Below are positions 24,560 through 38,500 of a DNA stretch of 64,000 nt, in pieces. Location of the stretch: contig JAFMSR010000007.1 of the NCBI GenBank assembly GCA_022818135.1, positions 5,794,534 through 5,858,533 on the forward strand. Direction: 5' to 3'. This DNA comes from Saxidomus purpurata. Its lineage: Eukaryota; Mollusca; Bivalvia; Venerida; Veneridae. The notes beneath the pieces were generated by a model. The model was not told where the DNA came from. It saw only the letters and a list, made by a program, of their open reading frames with translations, and made no database searches. The position numbers and the translations under genes are program-made. The stretch's first letter is position 1; the number at the start of each line of letters is the position of its first letter.

Positions 24560-25020
24560 TTTATTTAATGTTTTCGAGTGAATTATAGAGTTTTCTCAGT
24601 GAAATAAAAGTGATAATCCACAGTTTTGAAACAGTGGATTACCATTTTTATTTTTCACTGTTTTTGCAATCTTCTACCCGGTTTACGTCAAAAAGTATAC
24701 CGAGCGTAATTAATGCTGGAAACCATGCGACGATGACGTCGTTAAAATGACGTCATTTGGGCTATGTTTTTTGATGACGTTTCCTGCGATTTTCGTTATT
24801 TTATAGAAACAAACTCAATAAAAGTAGAGTTTTAACCATAAAGTAAACAGAAAAATTGTTGGTATCGGTGTAATATCACGTTAATTTCACTCGTGAACAC
24901 CAAAAGTTGTCATTTTCACTCGTGGCTGCGCCATTCGTGAAAATATCACTTTTGGTGCCCACTCTGTGAAATTATAACGTGATCTTACACCGAAACCAAC
25001 AATTATCCTCTATATAATCT
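24560..25020. repeat. Foldback repeat, related to an inverted copy at 33020-33460
   Basis: A long imperfect hairpin: AATTGTTGGTATCGGTGTAA (24856) pairs with TTACACCGAAACCAACAATT (24986), and TGAACACCAAAAGTTGTC with ATCACTTTTGGTGCCCAC. The left part holds TGACGTCG (24734) and TGACGTCA (24748-24755). The copy in TCHP intron 4 runs the other way. Confidence 0.75.
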
Positions 25021-25559
25021 GTTTGATATAAGTTAAACGCTTCAGAATATCGTAGATCAGAAAATATCATAGTGTAGACCGCTCAATACACGTGACATTC
25101 TTTATGAAAGTATGAATTTTTTTTTCATCTTGGAACTTATTTAAAAGATGCCTGTAGGGTATGAATTAAATTTGAACTGAATAATTTTTCAAAGATGCCG
25201 AGTTTAACAAACGACTTTGTTTTTCGCACGAACTTGTTAAAAAAAACCTTGTTGTTGACTGTTTGATTCCCTGAACAAATGGACGTGGTATTCAGCCTTA
25301 TAACTGAGGGAATTAGATAATTAGATTTGAAAATGTTTAAAATGGAAGTGCTCCATGTTTACAGACTAGTAAAAGGGCTTAAAAAATGATAAATTCCAGC
25401 AGGAGATGCATTGCGTATTACAAACGTTGCCGATGTTATCACTGTGTAAAAGAAGCTGTCAGTTACTTGCTGACTTCAGCATCCTTGAGTATTTGAACCT
25501 ATTTTTGTATCATCAGGAAAAAATGTGTATCGGAGCTAACTTCAATATTTCATTAATTG

Positions 25560-25735
25560 CGATAGTCTCGTGAGAGTTATCTCTCCTAGTATGCAACCAA
25601 ATTTTTCAGCACATTCCATTTCAATTCGGTCAAAACTACTGTTGTAGATAAAATAATTGTTACACACACAGCATTATGTGATTCTTTTATTATCCATTTT
25701 ATTGCCTAGTAATAGTGTACCGGAATCCTTAATCC
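25560..25735 (-). repeat. Diverged repeat, inverted partner of 21060-21255
   Basis: Reverse complement reads GGCAATAAAATGGATAATAA, ACAACAGTAGTTTTGACCGA, ATTGAAATGGAATGTGCTG and GAGATAACTCTCACGAG, matching the copy at 21060. Confidence 0.7.
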
Positions 25736-25794
25736 GTTTTTGTTTTCTTTTAATCTTACGTCGGACAAAGCAGGATTTTGAAACTATATTAATA

Positions 25795-26310
25795 TGAAAA
25801 TAGGCAATACCTATATCGGGCAAAAGCAGAACAGGAATTTATTTTAAGAAATGGTACGAATTTTCAGGGGTCGCAAAAACGGTTCAAGTTATGAAAATTA
25901 TTTAGTATCGAATATCCATTGAATCATAAGCAAGGTGTTGACTGCTGATAGAAATTGTACTGTTTATGGCGCCGCAAGAAAGAGCATCAAACTTTAGGAA
26001 TGTGTGTAGAATCTCTTTGCGATTTCCAAAGTCCAAACCTGCTTTCAACGGAAAAGTGTTGCGTTTTTTCAAAACAAAAATGGCTGACATTTAATGACGT
26101 CAGAATTCCTTTTGATAAATGACGTCATTTGCAGCGGAAGTTTATAGACAGTGCAGCGTCATAAGTTATCTCATCGTCCAGGAGTCGACACTTTTAAATG
26201 TTTGATAGGTATAGGACAAATCACTTATGTAATTGCTTTTAGTATTCAGTTAAATACTCGTACATACATTTACCTATGGTCGGGCTTCGCGCCCTTCGAG
26301 CTTTCGCCCA
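25795..26310 (-). repeat. Dispersed element with paired TGACGTCA sites, copy 4, inverted
   Basis: The reverse complement runs from GGGCGAAAGCTCGAAGGGCG (about 26310) through the two TGACGTCA octamers (26120-26127, 26095-26102) to TATAGGTATTGCCTATTTTC (25795). The octamer spacing (25 bp) equals copy 1. It lies directly upstream of the TCHP 5' splice acceptor. Confidence 0.82.
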
Positions 26311-26490
26311 TATTAGAGCTAGTTTATAGGTTAACTCATCCCCAGTCAAGGACAAATAGGTGCGAATGCGCTCAGCTTCTTTCTTACGTTGTCAATTTGC
26401 TCCACCCAAAAACCTGTATCATGCACACCACACATTAAAAAAAATAGTGCACTACCTTAGGCTGACAATTTAGTCTTATTTTTTTTATAG

Positions 26491-26504
26491 AACAACATTG
26501 CAGA
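26491..26504 (+). other. TCHP: End of TCHP 5' UTR, spliced to an upstream non-coding exon
   Basis: TTATTTTTTTTATAG ends at 26490 and leaves 14 bases of leader before the ATG. The upstream exon and promoter could not be placed; repeats fill most of the preceding 3 kb. Confidence 0.65.
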
Positions 26505-29500
26505 ATGGCTCTTCCAACCATGCCTCATTACTGGACAACCAGGAAGAATATTTATGAACAAAATATTGTGAGACGTAGGAATCATGATACAGACTTCAGG
26601 GACAAATGGTCAAATACAGCAAATTACTTCCAGAAAAATGATGTTGAAATGACAAAACAGAGAGCCTGGGAGTCAGATGGCAGCATGCAGGATAGGTATG
26701 TATCTAATTGTTGACAGACAAGCAGTCTAGTGTCAATATGTCTTTGTCCTGAGAAGTAGAAAACTTGAAATCACTTCCTCTCTGTTATATATATGTATGT
26801 GTCAATTACATAATTATGGGGATAGTGATTCTGAGTCTAAATTCCATGTTTTAACATGTGAGTGTTGAGTAAATTATGTAATGAAAGTATTCAGTGAATT
26901 AATTCTGAATTAGAGTCTAGACCTGGCTTGAAGCTGTTTGACCTGTATAAACAGCTGTCCATGCAATGTTGTCCGATTTCAATATTTTGTGCAAGATACC
27001 ATGATGGTTCAGTTGTAGAAAAACAGATCTAAATCAAATAATATCTATGTTTTATGGCTGCTAGATGTTAACTTCTTAAAAACATCATTAAGTATTAAAG
27101 GATTTGATATGCCATATTTCAGAGGCTTTTTGCAGTATAGACTATTACAGAGCAATAGCTCATTAGCTATACATGAAAGTTATTTTTCATTTTTAAAGCA
27201 GTTTTTGCAGTTATACATTATTGCCATTCATTTACAGAAAATCTGTTTATACTAGAACTAAGTTTGATTATGAATGCTGTCTTGTGATAGTAAACTATTT
27301 CATTGTATTTAGTAGAGTACGCGTTTACACAACTGCTTAGAGCTTTAAAATCACTGGGTTTTTTTTTGTGCTATCTCAACTGGCACCAAGTGCCAGAGTG
27401 AGCTATTAGGATTGCTCACTGTCCATCTTAAGTTCGTAGTACATTGTAAGTTGTCAGTTCACATTTTCCTTCAAATGACATCTCCTCTGAAACCGCAGGG
27501 CCAATGTTGATGAAACCTGGCAGGCATGTTCCTTGCATGAAGCCCTATCATAGTTAATCGAATAACTTCATTCCATGCAGAACTCTGGTTGCCATGGCAA
27601 CAGAAAGGAAAAAACTTTAAAAATCTTCTTCTCAAAAACCCCAAAGCCTAGAGCTTAGATAATATTGCTAAGCATGTGGCATTGCCGTGTGGATCTCTTC
27701 CAAGATTGTCCAAATCAGTTAGGATTTGGATTAAACTCAACAGCTGCTGAAGCGAAATGTACTAAAGTTCAACAGTAGCCAATGGTAGCCAAGTGAGGCT
27801 AAGGGATATAGGGCCATCTTGGCCCTCTTGTTTTAATGAACTGATCGTGATTTGCATTTTAGTAAAATTATAAACCAGCAAACTTACTACAAATTCTATG
27901 TAAGTTGAATAGTTCATCTGTTTGTTTTAAGTTGAGATGTGATGAAGGCATTTATAATGTACTTCTTTTTAGCTCGACTTTTCTATGAAAAGGGGAGCTA
28001 TCCTACTCGCCCCGGCGTCGGCGTCGGCGTCACACCTTGGTTAAGTTTTTCGTACCACCCCACTTTATTTCAGAAGTATTAGAGGTATAGCTTTGAAACT
28101 TACCATACTTGTTTACCATCATAACCTCCATCTACAGACAAGAGTACATAACTCTGTCAAGGTTTTTGACAGAATTATGGCCCTTTTTTGACTTAGAAAG
28201 TGTATTGAGCTTGGTTAAGTTTTTCGTACCACCTCACTTTATTTCAAAACCATTGGAGGTATTGCTTTGAAACTAACCATACTTGTTTACCATCATGACC
28301 TACATCAACAGACAAGAGTACATAACTCTGTCAAGGTTTTTGACAGAATTATGCCCCTTTTTTACTTAGAAAATACATTGAATATGGGTAAAATCCACTG
28401 ATTGCCTTAACCCTTTGAGATATTGCTTTGAAACTTTGAATGCTTGTTTACATGATTACCCCCATCTGTACACAAGAGAAGGTAACTCTGTCAGGGATTT
28501 GTTTTAAAAATTAAGGCCCTTTATCGATTTAGAATCTTAGTTAAGTTTTTTGTACCAGTCCACTTTTTGACTAAACGGTTTGAGATATTAATTTGAAAGT
28601 TGGAATACTTGTAAACCATCATGATCCCAAAACATGGGCAGGAGAAGGTAATTCTGTCAAGGATTTTATTTGAATTATGGCCCTTTTTGACTTAGAAACT
28701 CAGTTAAAATTTTCATTCTTGTCCACTTGTTGACTTAACCATTTGAGATATTACTTTGAAAGTTGGAGTACTTATGTACCATCATGAGACCTATCTGTAA
28801 GCAAGAGAAGATAACTCTGTGAAAATGTTTCTTGATTTGTACTTAGAAATTCCAAGCTAAAGTCTTGTGTGCAACTGGCACTGTCATGCACATTTATCAT
28901 TAACCACTTGAAGTATTAATCTACAACTTTGCTGTAGTATTCAGGGATATCAAACATTTAAGTTTGATAACTCTTGACTTAATATCTTGCTACTTGTGGC
29001 CCTTGTTTATACAGATCCTTGTTTTGCCTTTAACTTTCAAAGTTTTGTTTTATTGGCAAGCACTAAAAAAGTCGAGCGCGCTGTCCTACTGACAGCTCTT
29101 GTTATTTAAGATTATACATTCCTGTTTAAAATAACAAATTTCTTTTTTAAGAAATTTTATTACTGCTAATGTATGGACATAAATCACGTTGAATGCGCTG
29201 AAAATGAATGATTGTCCACAAATATAGCGAAAATAAAAACGCGATGAATACCCCCTATACTGTTACTTTACTGTTAACTACAAGGAGTAATGGTTTTGCT
29301 TTATATGTTACTCTATTGCTGTTTTAGCATACATGCATACAGGAAGGGGAAAAAGGAAGAAGAGAAGAAAAAGAACCTTCAGAGAAGAAGAATGAAACTA
29401 GCACAGATGTTGCAAGCAGAAAGGGATCAGTATGAGGTGAATATTTCGTTATGTTTCAGCAATAGAGAAAAATGTTTTGTTTGATGATGGTTGAGACACT

Positions 29501-32500
29501 TTCTGTCTGTATTCCATTAAAAACCCAGGATCTTTGGTGGGAGTAAACTACATGTGTACTAAGATTGATTACTTACACTGGCTAGAGTATTCATTTAAAG
29601 CTGCAAAGAATGTTTATTGATTTGTTCTCAAAGGGGAAAAAAACACCAACACTCCAGAAATTTTGTCGGACTATGCAGTATACAAACAGGGCTGTTAGAG
29701 GACATTTTCCTCTCAGAAAATTATCCATTTACAGTTGCTAAAGCAAATCTCAATAGTCCTATATGTTAACATAAAAGTTACTTTTCATCTGGACATTGAA
29801 ATCCTCTTATGCAAGCTAGATTCTGTACATTGTATACTTGAGAGTACTTTATGTTATTGGATGTCTTGGTTGCTTTAACAACCATATTAAAGTGACATTA
29901 TGCGCATTTTTTTCAAGTAAAAATCTAGCTGAATATGGTGTGTGTACAAAAGCGTAGAGAAAATAATAGCTTTTAACCCAATACACCAAACTCTTCACGC
30001 TACCAGTATGAAATAATAACTTTCCAAATATTGATTTTCTTATTTGACTGGGAGAGTCAATTTAAGAAAAGAACAACTGCATGCAGGAGTTGCTTCCCTT
30101 CCACTGCCGAAATCTCTACCAACATCAACAACGACACAATCAACTATCATTTTATCAGTCCGATTTTTTATATCTAAAGCACCAACTTCAAATACTAATG
30201 CGGCATAATCATTAATTTAACACATTTAAATGAACAGCAACCAAAAATTGCTTTTATAAAACTGTCACCAAAAATACACTATGTGCAGTAAGATGTGCAT
30301 AATGTCACTTTAAAGGAAACTTATGCTGGTAGTGAACTTATTTTTGTTTTCTTTTAAGTCATAGTGTCCTATTATTCTGGCTAATAAGGCAGACTTTTAC
30401 TAAACAGGTTCTTCTATCTGTATTTCTAGCAGACTTTTCCTAAACACGTTCTTCTATCTGTATTTCTAGCAGGCTTTTCCTAAACACGTTCTTCTATCTG
30501 TATTTCTAGCAGGCTTTTCCTAAACACGTTCTTCTATCTGTATTTCTAGCAGGCTTTTCCTAAACACGTTCTTCTATCTGTATTTCTAGCAGGCTTTTCC
30601 TAAACACGTTCTTCTATCTGTATTTCCAGCAGGCTTTTCCTAAACACGTTCTTCTATCTGTATTTCCAGCAGGCTTTTCCTAAACACGTTCTTCTATCTG
30701 TATTTCCAGCAGGCTTTTCCTAAACACGTTCTTCTATCTGTATTTCCAGCAGGCTTTTCCTAAACACGTTCTTCTATCTGTATTTCCAGCAGGCTTTTCC
30801 TAAACACGTTCTTCTATCTGTATTTCCAGCAGGCTTTTCCTAAACACGTTCTTCTATCTGTATTTCCAGCAGGCTTTTCCTAAACACGTTCTTCTATCTG
30901 TATTTCCAGCAGGCTTTTCCTAAACACGTTCTTCTATCTGTATTTCCAGCAGGCTTTTCCTAAACACGTTCTCCTATCTGTATTTCCAGCAGGCTTTTCC
31001 TAAACACGTTCTTCTATCTGTATTTCCAGCAGGCTTTTCCTAAACACGTTCTTCTATCTGTATTTCCAGCAGACTTTTCCCTAAACACGTTCTTCTATCT
31101 GTATTTCAAGCAGATGATTCCTTAACACGTTCTTCTGTCTGTTTTTCAAACTGTGCTGAAATTTATATTTTTCACAACAGGCAGAGTTGAAAGGCTATTC
31201 TAGAGATAACTTCTCAAGGTTAGATGATATGAAGGACAGAGCTGATACACTCCGAAGTGCAAGAGAGGAGAAAAGAAAAAATGTAAGTTAACCCTTACAA
31301 TGCTAGTGGGAAAAGATCCTGCCTTTGTGATCAGTGCAGATCATGATCAGCCTGCTCATCTGTGCAGTCTGGTTATGATCTCTGCTGGTGGCTTTTCAGT
31401 CAGTAAATTTTTAGTGAGCACTTCTTTGAATATTTAATGTTGCTGTCCAAATTGAATGATGGAAATGTCCGTTGTAGAAATAAAATGAGGTTAAGGGTTA
31501 ATCAGTTTCTATATGTGGGTGTCTGTTGAAGGAGAAGAGTGTGGACCTTAAAAATGTCTCGGTGAAAAGACAAATGACCTTTTGGTATAGGTGTTGAAAT
31601 ACAGGGAATGCTTTACTATTCATGGGCCAGAAATTTTGTTGGTGCATAAATTTGTTGATTTGTTTTTCTTATACATGTTTTTTATCTTGGGGAAGGTGTG
31701 TACTTTAAACAGAAGGTATTGCAATTATTCAGTTAAAATTATGCCCTAAACCATTAATATTATGCTTAAAAAAAATTCAACTTTGAGCAATTTCACTATC
31801 AAGAATTATTTCAAAAGTTGTAGTTGCACTATGGGCTTAAATTCAAAATAATTATTTCACTTATATCAATAAGTGTGACTGTGACATCACAGAGCTAAAC
31901 TGCGCCCTCAATCTCTATATATTTCAATACAAATATTGTCTGTAGAAGAAACCAACTGTAAGTCGGTTATAGGTCCATATTCACTAACGCTCCCTCGCAA
32001 TAAATTTGTTTATTCCTGTAATATAGACCTGTAACCAATACATATATACACTTAACTGTAGCAAATTAATTGAGGATAAAGTAAATGTTTTAGAATAACA
32101 TTGCCTGCTGTACTACAGAACCAGTACATTGTACATGTACATGAGAATTGCTTAAAAGCAGAATAGCTCTACTGTAATATGGTACTATATTTGAGCATCT
32201 GGCATATAGATTCTTATAAGCACCCACATGTTTTGTGATGGAGTGTAGAAGTGGTTTCCAATAAGCCCTTCCCTTTTTGTGAATTTTGCAACCTCTCCAT
32301 CCCAGGGGAGCAAATTAGAAACACTATGGTTAAGTGATTTTGTTTAAGGAGTGACATTTTTGTGCGCTGTTTCCAGTGTGAAAGATGAGAAAAATAAGAT
32401 ATTTTCCCCAAATATTGAGACAGAAAATGAAACCAAGTGACTGTTTCTTTTTAGATTAATTTTTTTCATTTCTCTTATGAGTATTTGTGCAATATATAAT

Positions 32501-35500
32501 CTTGAAGTATTGAATTTCTGCTTGTAGCTTGCTCAGGAGAAACTCTATGAACATTGGAGACAGAATAACCCAGATATAAGACAGGTGGGTAAAGCTTCTC
32601 TCCCAGGTTGTTGACTTATAATGAGTCTCAAGATATGCTAGATGTAAAAATAACTTGTTTACTTCAATCTTCCAAGAATCCAGGGATTGTATCAGTTTTA
32701 TAGTACATTCAAGAGGGAAGATTTTATTGACAACAGACTTATGGACTGGTTAGAAAGCCAGAAATGTTTTTGTAGGTACCTTACTACCTGTACAGAATAG
32801 GTAAAATACCTCTGTCCCAACAATTGTAGAGGCCATTAAAAACAAAGGTTTAGGTAGTACCATGATTGAATGTCTTTTCAGTGTATAGTAAGAATTTTCT
32901 ACCCCTTAGAAGAAATGATATACATGTGAAATTAGAATCCTTGAATGGGTGCAGCCTTTGCTATCACTTCTTATAGAAAGTTCTAACTCAATGTAAGCAT
33001 GTACAGTGAGGGAGATTATGAGGATAATTGTTGGTTTCAGTGTAATATCATGTTATAATTTCATCGAGTGGGCATCAAAAGTTACATTTTCATGAGTAGC
33101 TCAGCCAAGAGCCAACGTTAAATTTACTTTTGGTGTCACAAGTGAAATTATCTTGATATTACATAGATACCAACAATTTTTCTGTTTATTTAAATAATTT
33201 TTTTTTTTTTAAACTACTTTTCTTGAGTTTGTTTGAATAAAATGTCGGAAATCGCGGGAGACATCATCAGAAAGCATAGCACATACGACGTTATTTTAAC
33301 AACATATGTATATGGTTTTCAGTATTCATTACTCAGGGTATACATTTTGACGTTTATCTAGGTAGAACATTTTGAAAATTACACAGAGTGAATAGTGAGT
33401 TTAATAGGATATAATTAAATGTTATGTTTGGATAACCACTGAAAAACATAAAACATAATCAGACTTTTTATTGTGCATAGATGTAAAAATGCATTAGAAG
33501 TTAAATAACTTAACTACTATCACCATGTTGCCTTGTTTGAGCAGACTAGTTACATGCATATTGTTAGTGTCTGTGTAAGAAGCAGGGAAGGGTTATTTTA
33601 TATTGCAGATAGAATCTGAACAGTTAAAAGACTATGTAATTGGAAACTGGCCTGTTCAAAAACAGGAAAAACAAGAGGTAAGTTTTTATTTAAAGGTATA
33701 ATAATTTAGGCCATAAACTTGACCATATGTTTATGTTACAGCAGTCACTATAAATATCTAACAAACCATGTTGTTTATAGAGATACTGTGGAACTTTTCT
33801 ATTTTTTTTTTGCATGATTCTCTAGTTCTTGTATTATGTATTTGGATGAATGAATCAGCATTTTACAGTGGTAGATCTAGAGGTGGGCCAAGTTGGATGC
33901 ACAGGTGGGTAGGGCATGGTAGGGATTTCCCCTTACAGCAAAGAAAATACTTTTCCTGTGAAATGACACTTTTTCCTGCTTTCTCATGTCCGTTGATTGA
34001 AATTATATACCCAAAGGTAGGCATATTAAAATCGCAGCCTCCGTTTAGCTGTCCCTCAGAGCATACATTTGGTGGCTATAGGAACAATAGGTTATTGTAA
34101 ATTTTCTTTGACGTCATTCAATCTGTAAGCTCTTAAGTGGCTGAAAGGACAATAGAGAAAACAAAAGAGAAGCCACAAGTATCAATCTGTTCATGTTTCC
34201 GACATTCCATTTTTCATGTCCAGGATGGAGTTTGTCATGCATGAAGGTATTTTCAAATTATAGGGCACAAATGTTCGACACATGAAGCCAATGTGTCGTG
34301 TGTAAGATCCATGTCCCTGCCTCAAAGTTCAAGGTCACATTTAGAGTTTAAAGGTAACAGAATTCTATATATATGCACACATTCATGTCCAAACTGTAAC
34401 TTTGTCATGCATGAAGGGATTTTCAAATTATGTGGCACGAATGTTCAGCACATAAAGACGACATATCACATGCCTACCTCACAGGTCAAGGTCACACTTA
34501 ATGTTTAAAGGTAATCAAATCCTGTATATATGCACACATACGTGTCCGGACTCTGATGCAAGGTCTCATCCGCAAATACAAACTAATATTACTGCTCTTA
34601 TGGATGGAGCTTTATAAAATTTGCTTCAAATTAATCAAATCGGACTCTGATGCATTGAAGGATATTAAAATAACATGGCACAAATGTTCCGCACATCAAG
34701 ACGATGTGTCACGTACAAGACCTACAACCCTACCTCAAAGGTCAAGGTCACACTTAGAGGTTAAATGTAATGGAATCCTGTATATATGCACACATCCCTG
34801 TCTGGATTATTGCTTTGTCATGCATGGAAGGATTTTAAGATAACCTTGCAAAAATGTTCAGCACATCAAGATAATGTGTCATGTACAAAACCCATGACCC
34901 TACCTCAAACGTCAAGGACACAGAGTTTAAAGATCATGGAATACTGTATACATGGTAACTCTGTCATGTATGGAAACATTTTGAAGTACATGGCACAATA
35001 ATTGAGCACATGGAGTTACATCACATGTAAGTTCCACCTCCTTGTCTTGAAGGTTAAGGTCGCACTTAGAGGTCAGAGGTTTTAGAATCCTGTATATATA
35101 CACATGTTTATGTCCAGATTGTGACTCCTTTATAAATTGTAGGATTTTAAAATGAATTGGAAAAAATGTTCAGCACAGGGAGATATGAAGTGTTGTGCGC
35201 TAATATCAGGTCCATAACTTGAAGGTAAAGGTTACAGACTGTGGGATACTGCTTTGGGGGCATTCGTCTCTTATGTAGGACAGCTCTTGTATTCAGTTTT
35301 GATAGCTGTGCCCAGACAATTGCAGGCTAACTGCATGCTCATTTAAAAAGAAAACAAATATGTTCAGAATTATGTTGTTAGCAGTACAATGTTCATGAAA
35401 ACTGTTATAGACATCTTTAAACTTATCAACACTTCGATTTTGCAGAGATTAGAGTCAGCAAGAAAAGAAAAACAAGAATATGACAGGCAGATGGAGGAAG

Positions 35501-38500
35501 AAAGATTGGCAGCCATTGCAAAAGATAGAGAGAAGATGGAGGAGAAGATTGAAGAGGAAAGAAAATTGAAAGAAAAGTTAAAAGAACAAATGTTAGAAAT
35601 CAGAGCAAGAGAAGCAGAGGTAGGTGTAGTATATGTACAAGTTGATGAAACTAGTCATTCATTTCTAGACTAACACACAGGTTACTAGTTTCTTACTAGT
35701 ATAGACCAATTTTAGGATTATATGTTTTCTTTGTGCATCTGTCTGCTAGACTATCTGGCCTGTAACTTCTAGATGCATGGCCCTGTTTTCAATTAATTTC
35801 ACACAGTTGTTGGGCATTACACAAGAGTGTGTTGTGTACATTATTCAGATGGTTACATCCAAAGTGAATGTCACACTTTGGGCTCAATGCCTTTGTCTTT
35901 AGAGAAGATGCTTAGAGACATTGAGCCCCTACAAATAATCTCTTCTGCATCAACTCACAGACTTGAAGCAGTCCTCGTCCTCTGTATCCCTAGCAAAAGT
36001 GAGTTCAAAGTTTACTCAGTCTACTTTTATTACTATTATCTAGTAACTGTGAACTATTTTTACCATCTCTTGGTAACTGTGAACTTCTTTTTACCGCTTT
36101 CTGGTAACTGAACTTCTTTTTACCGTCTTCTGGTAACTGTGAACTTTTTTTACCGTCTTCTGATAGACCATTCCTTAACTTCCTATTCCAAACTGAGAAT
36201 TTCATCACAGCAGTCAGAAACAGAAATTCAGGACATTTTACTGTATACTTTTCACTGCTGCATTACATACATTAAATTCAATGCCATCTTATTGTACACA
36301 CCATTGACTATGGAAATATCTTTTCACAATAAATTTGTAAAGCCATACTGTGTAAATACATTACATATGTATTAATATATCCCACCCAAAATCTATATAC
36401 AATATGTTATGTAAGTTCCTCAACTGAAAGGGGGACTCCCTAGTGTATTGGAATACATTGCGCTATATTCATTTGTTGTTGTTTGAACTTCAGGTTTTGG
36501 TAGTTTAAATTTCTTAAATGAGTATTTGATATAAAGCGAGTTATTGGTTATTGAAAATATACCTTCCTAATGCACTGCCCTTTAAAACTTGAACTGAACT
36601 TTCAGTTTCAGAAACAGTTTAAATAAAAATGAAATATTGTGATGTTTTTAAGGGTGAAATGTTGAAGAGGGAAGAAGAGGAACTGGAGAGACAACAGTGG
36701 GAACTGGAAGGCTTAGAGGAACAAAGAAGACAGATGGAAGACAGAAGGAAAAAACAAGACTTTGGGTACAGATGATTTCTGAATTAATGTTGTCTTTGTC
36801 GCTTAGGTGACCAAAAGTCTCATTGGATATACTTTCATGACTTGTCATGTTGAAGCTTGAATGAAATTGTGTCTTGGTTTTAAAATAATAATAGAGAGGG
36901 TGTTAACCATTTATACAGCAGTCTTTTCTGTTTTCGAGAGTTTCAATCTGAAATATTACATAAGATTGGCAGTATTTATAATCAACTGCAGGGATTTCCC
37001 GGACTCACATTTTCCATGTCCTGGACTCATTTTGGACTCGAAGGACTCTCATTTACTAATGATCATGAGTCCTCGGGACTCGCTGATTGGATTTGAGCGT
37101 AATGATCTTTTTGCCAATCCATTTAAATATCCTTTCAGTAGTAAGTGCAATCTTCAATTGATGTGGGCAATTGATTTAATCTGAATTCTCTCATTCAAAA
37201 CATTTTGCAAGTGTTTTATGTAATAAGATGTACTGTTTCACAAACAACTTTGACCAACACAGTGCTATAACTATAAGGGGAAACAGATCCAATTACTATT
37301 ACAAATGTGAACGATCCTGTGTGTAAATTAATTCTAGCATTTCAACAGGGAAAAACGAAAGGTTTTATCGCAATTAGCATTGTCTGGGATTCCCCAAAAT
37401 ATTTTGGGACTCCTAAGAAGCGGCAATGAGAGTCCTGGGACTCATATTGCAAAAGAGCGAGGGAAATCCCTAAACTGGTTGGATTTAAATTTCAGGAGGG
37501 TATTGTTACGGCAGCATATAGCACAAATGAGACGTCATTCAAAACAAGTACAGGAAGAATTGGTAAGTTTTAGGTTGATGAATTAACCAATCATGTGCCA
37601 CAAGTAGAAACTATTAGTACACCAGTACTGGCGGTAGTTGCTTGATTTGATAAAAAAACACCCTGGTACTTATGAACCTGCTGCTCAAAATGGCCACCTT
37701 TTTTGCACCTGTGGCTGATTGCTTAATGCATGTTTGAGAGTATTTCACAGCATTTTAAGCAATATTTGAGACTTGGTGTTATAATTGTAATGTAATATTA
37801 ATAACTTCAGGCTGGATTGTGTGACCAAAAGTATTACAGAACATGTACTGAGCCCTTTTATTTTACAAGTAAAGAAATATGCTAACAAAAAAGGCTTTAG
37901 AGATATGGACAAAGAACCAGTAAAAACTTTAGTGTGCCAGGACATTGGTCTAAAGGTAATGAAAGTAAGGTATATCTGTATAAGAGATGTCTAATCATGC
38001 TCTCTTCATACAAACTAAGATGCTAAATAAAGAATGAGTTTTATGTTATGTAGGAGTTAGACAGAAAGATTTTAGAGGCTCTAGCAGAGAAGGAAGAGGA
38101 ATTACAGCAGGTTCAGACAGCAAGGAAAGAAAAGGCACAGGCAGACGCAACATGGATGAAGAAGGTAATTTTGTAATAGTCAAATAACAGAAACTTGTTC
38201 TACCATGATTTTTTGCCTGGCCAAGGTCACTTTTGATTTCCACCTATGTGGTGCAACTGAGGCGCAGTGGTAGTGTATTCACCTCAGGGGCAAAGGGTCC
38301 AGGGTTTGATTCGCACCATAGCCATACCCTTAGTGTCCTTAGGTAAGACAAATAACTTCACATTGCCTCTCTCTCTTCGAGGTTGATTCCATCTGGAGTG
38401 AGTCTCGAGAGCGAGAAATCAAAGTTGTAAGAATTGAGAATAAGTAAGTATAAATAAAATAAATTTTGATTTCCAGCAGTGACCTAGACCAGGTGAATTA

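Noticed and set aside
30391..31141. CRISPR array (regular 40-bp repeats)
   Set aside because: There are no unique spacers; it is a head-to-tail minisatellite in a spliced animal gene.
36990..37495. Target duplication AACTG around the MITE before TCHP exon 8
   Set aside because: The shared bases are offset relative to the element ends, so no proper duplication can be claimed.
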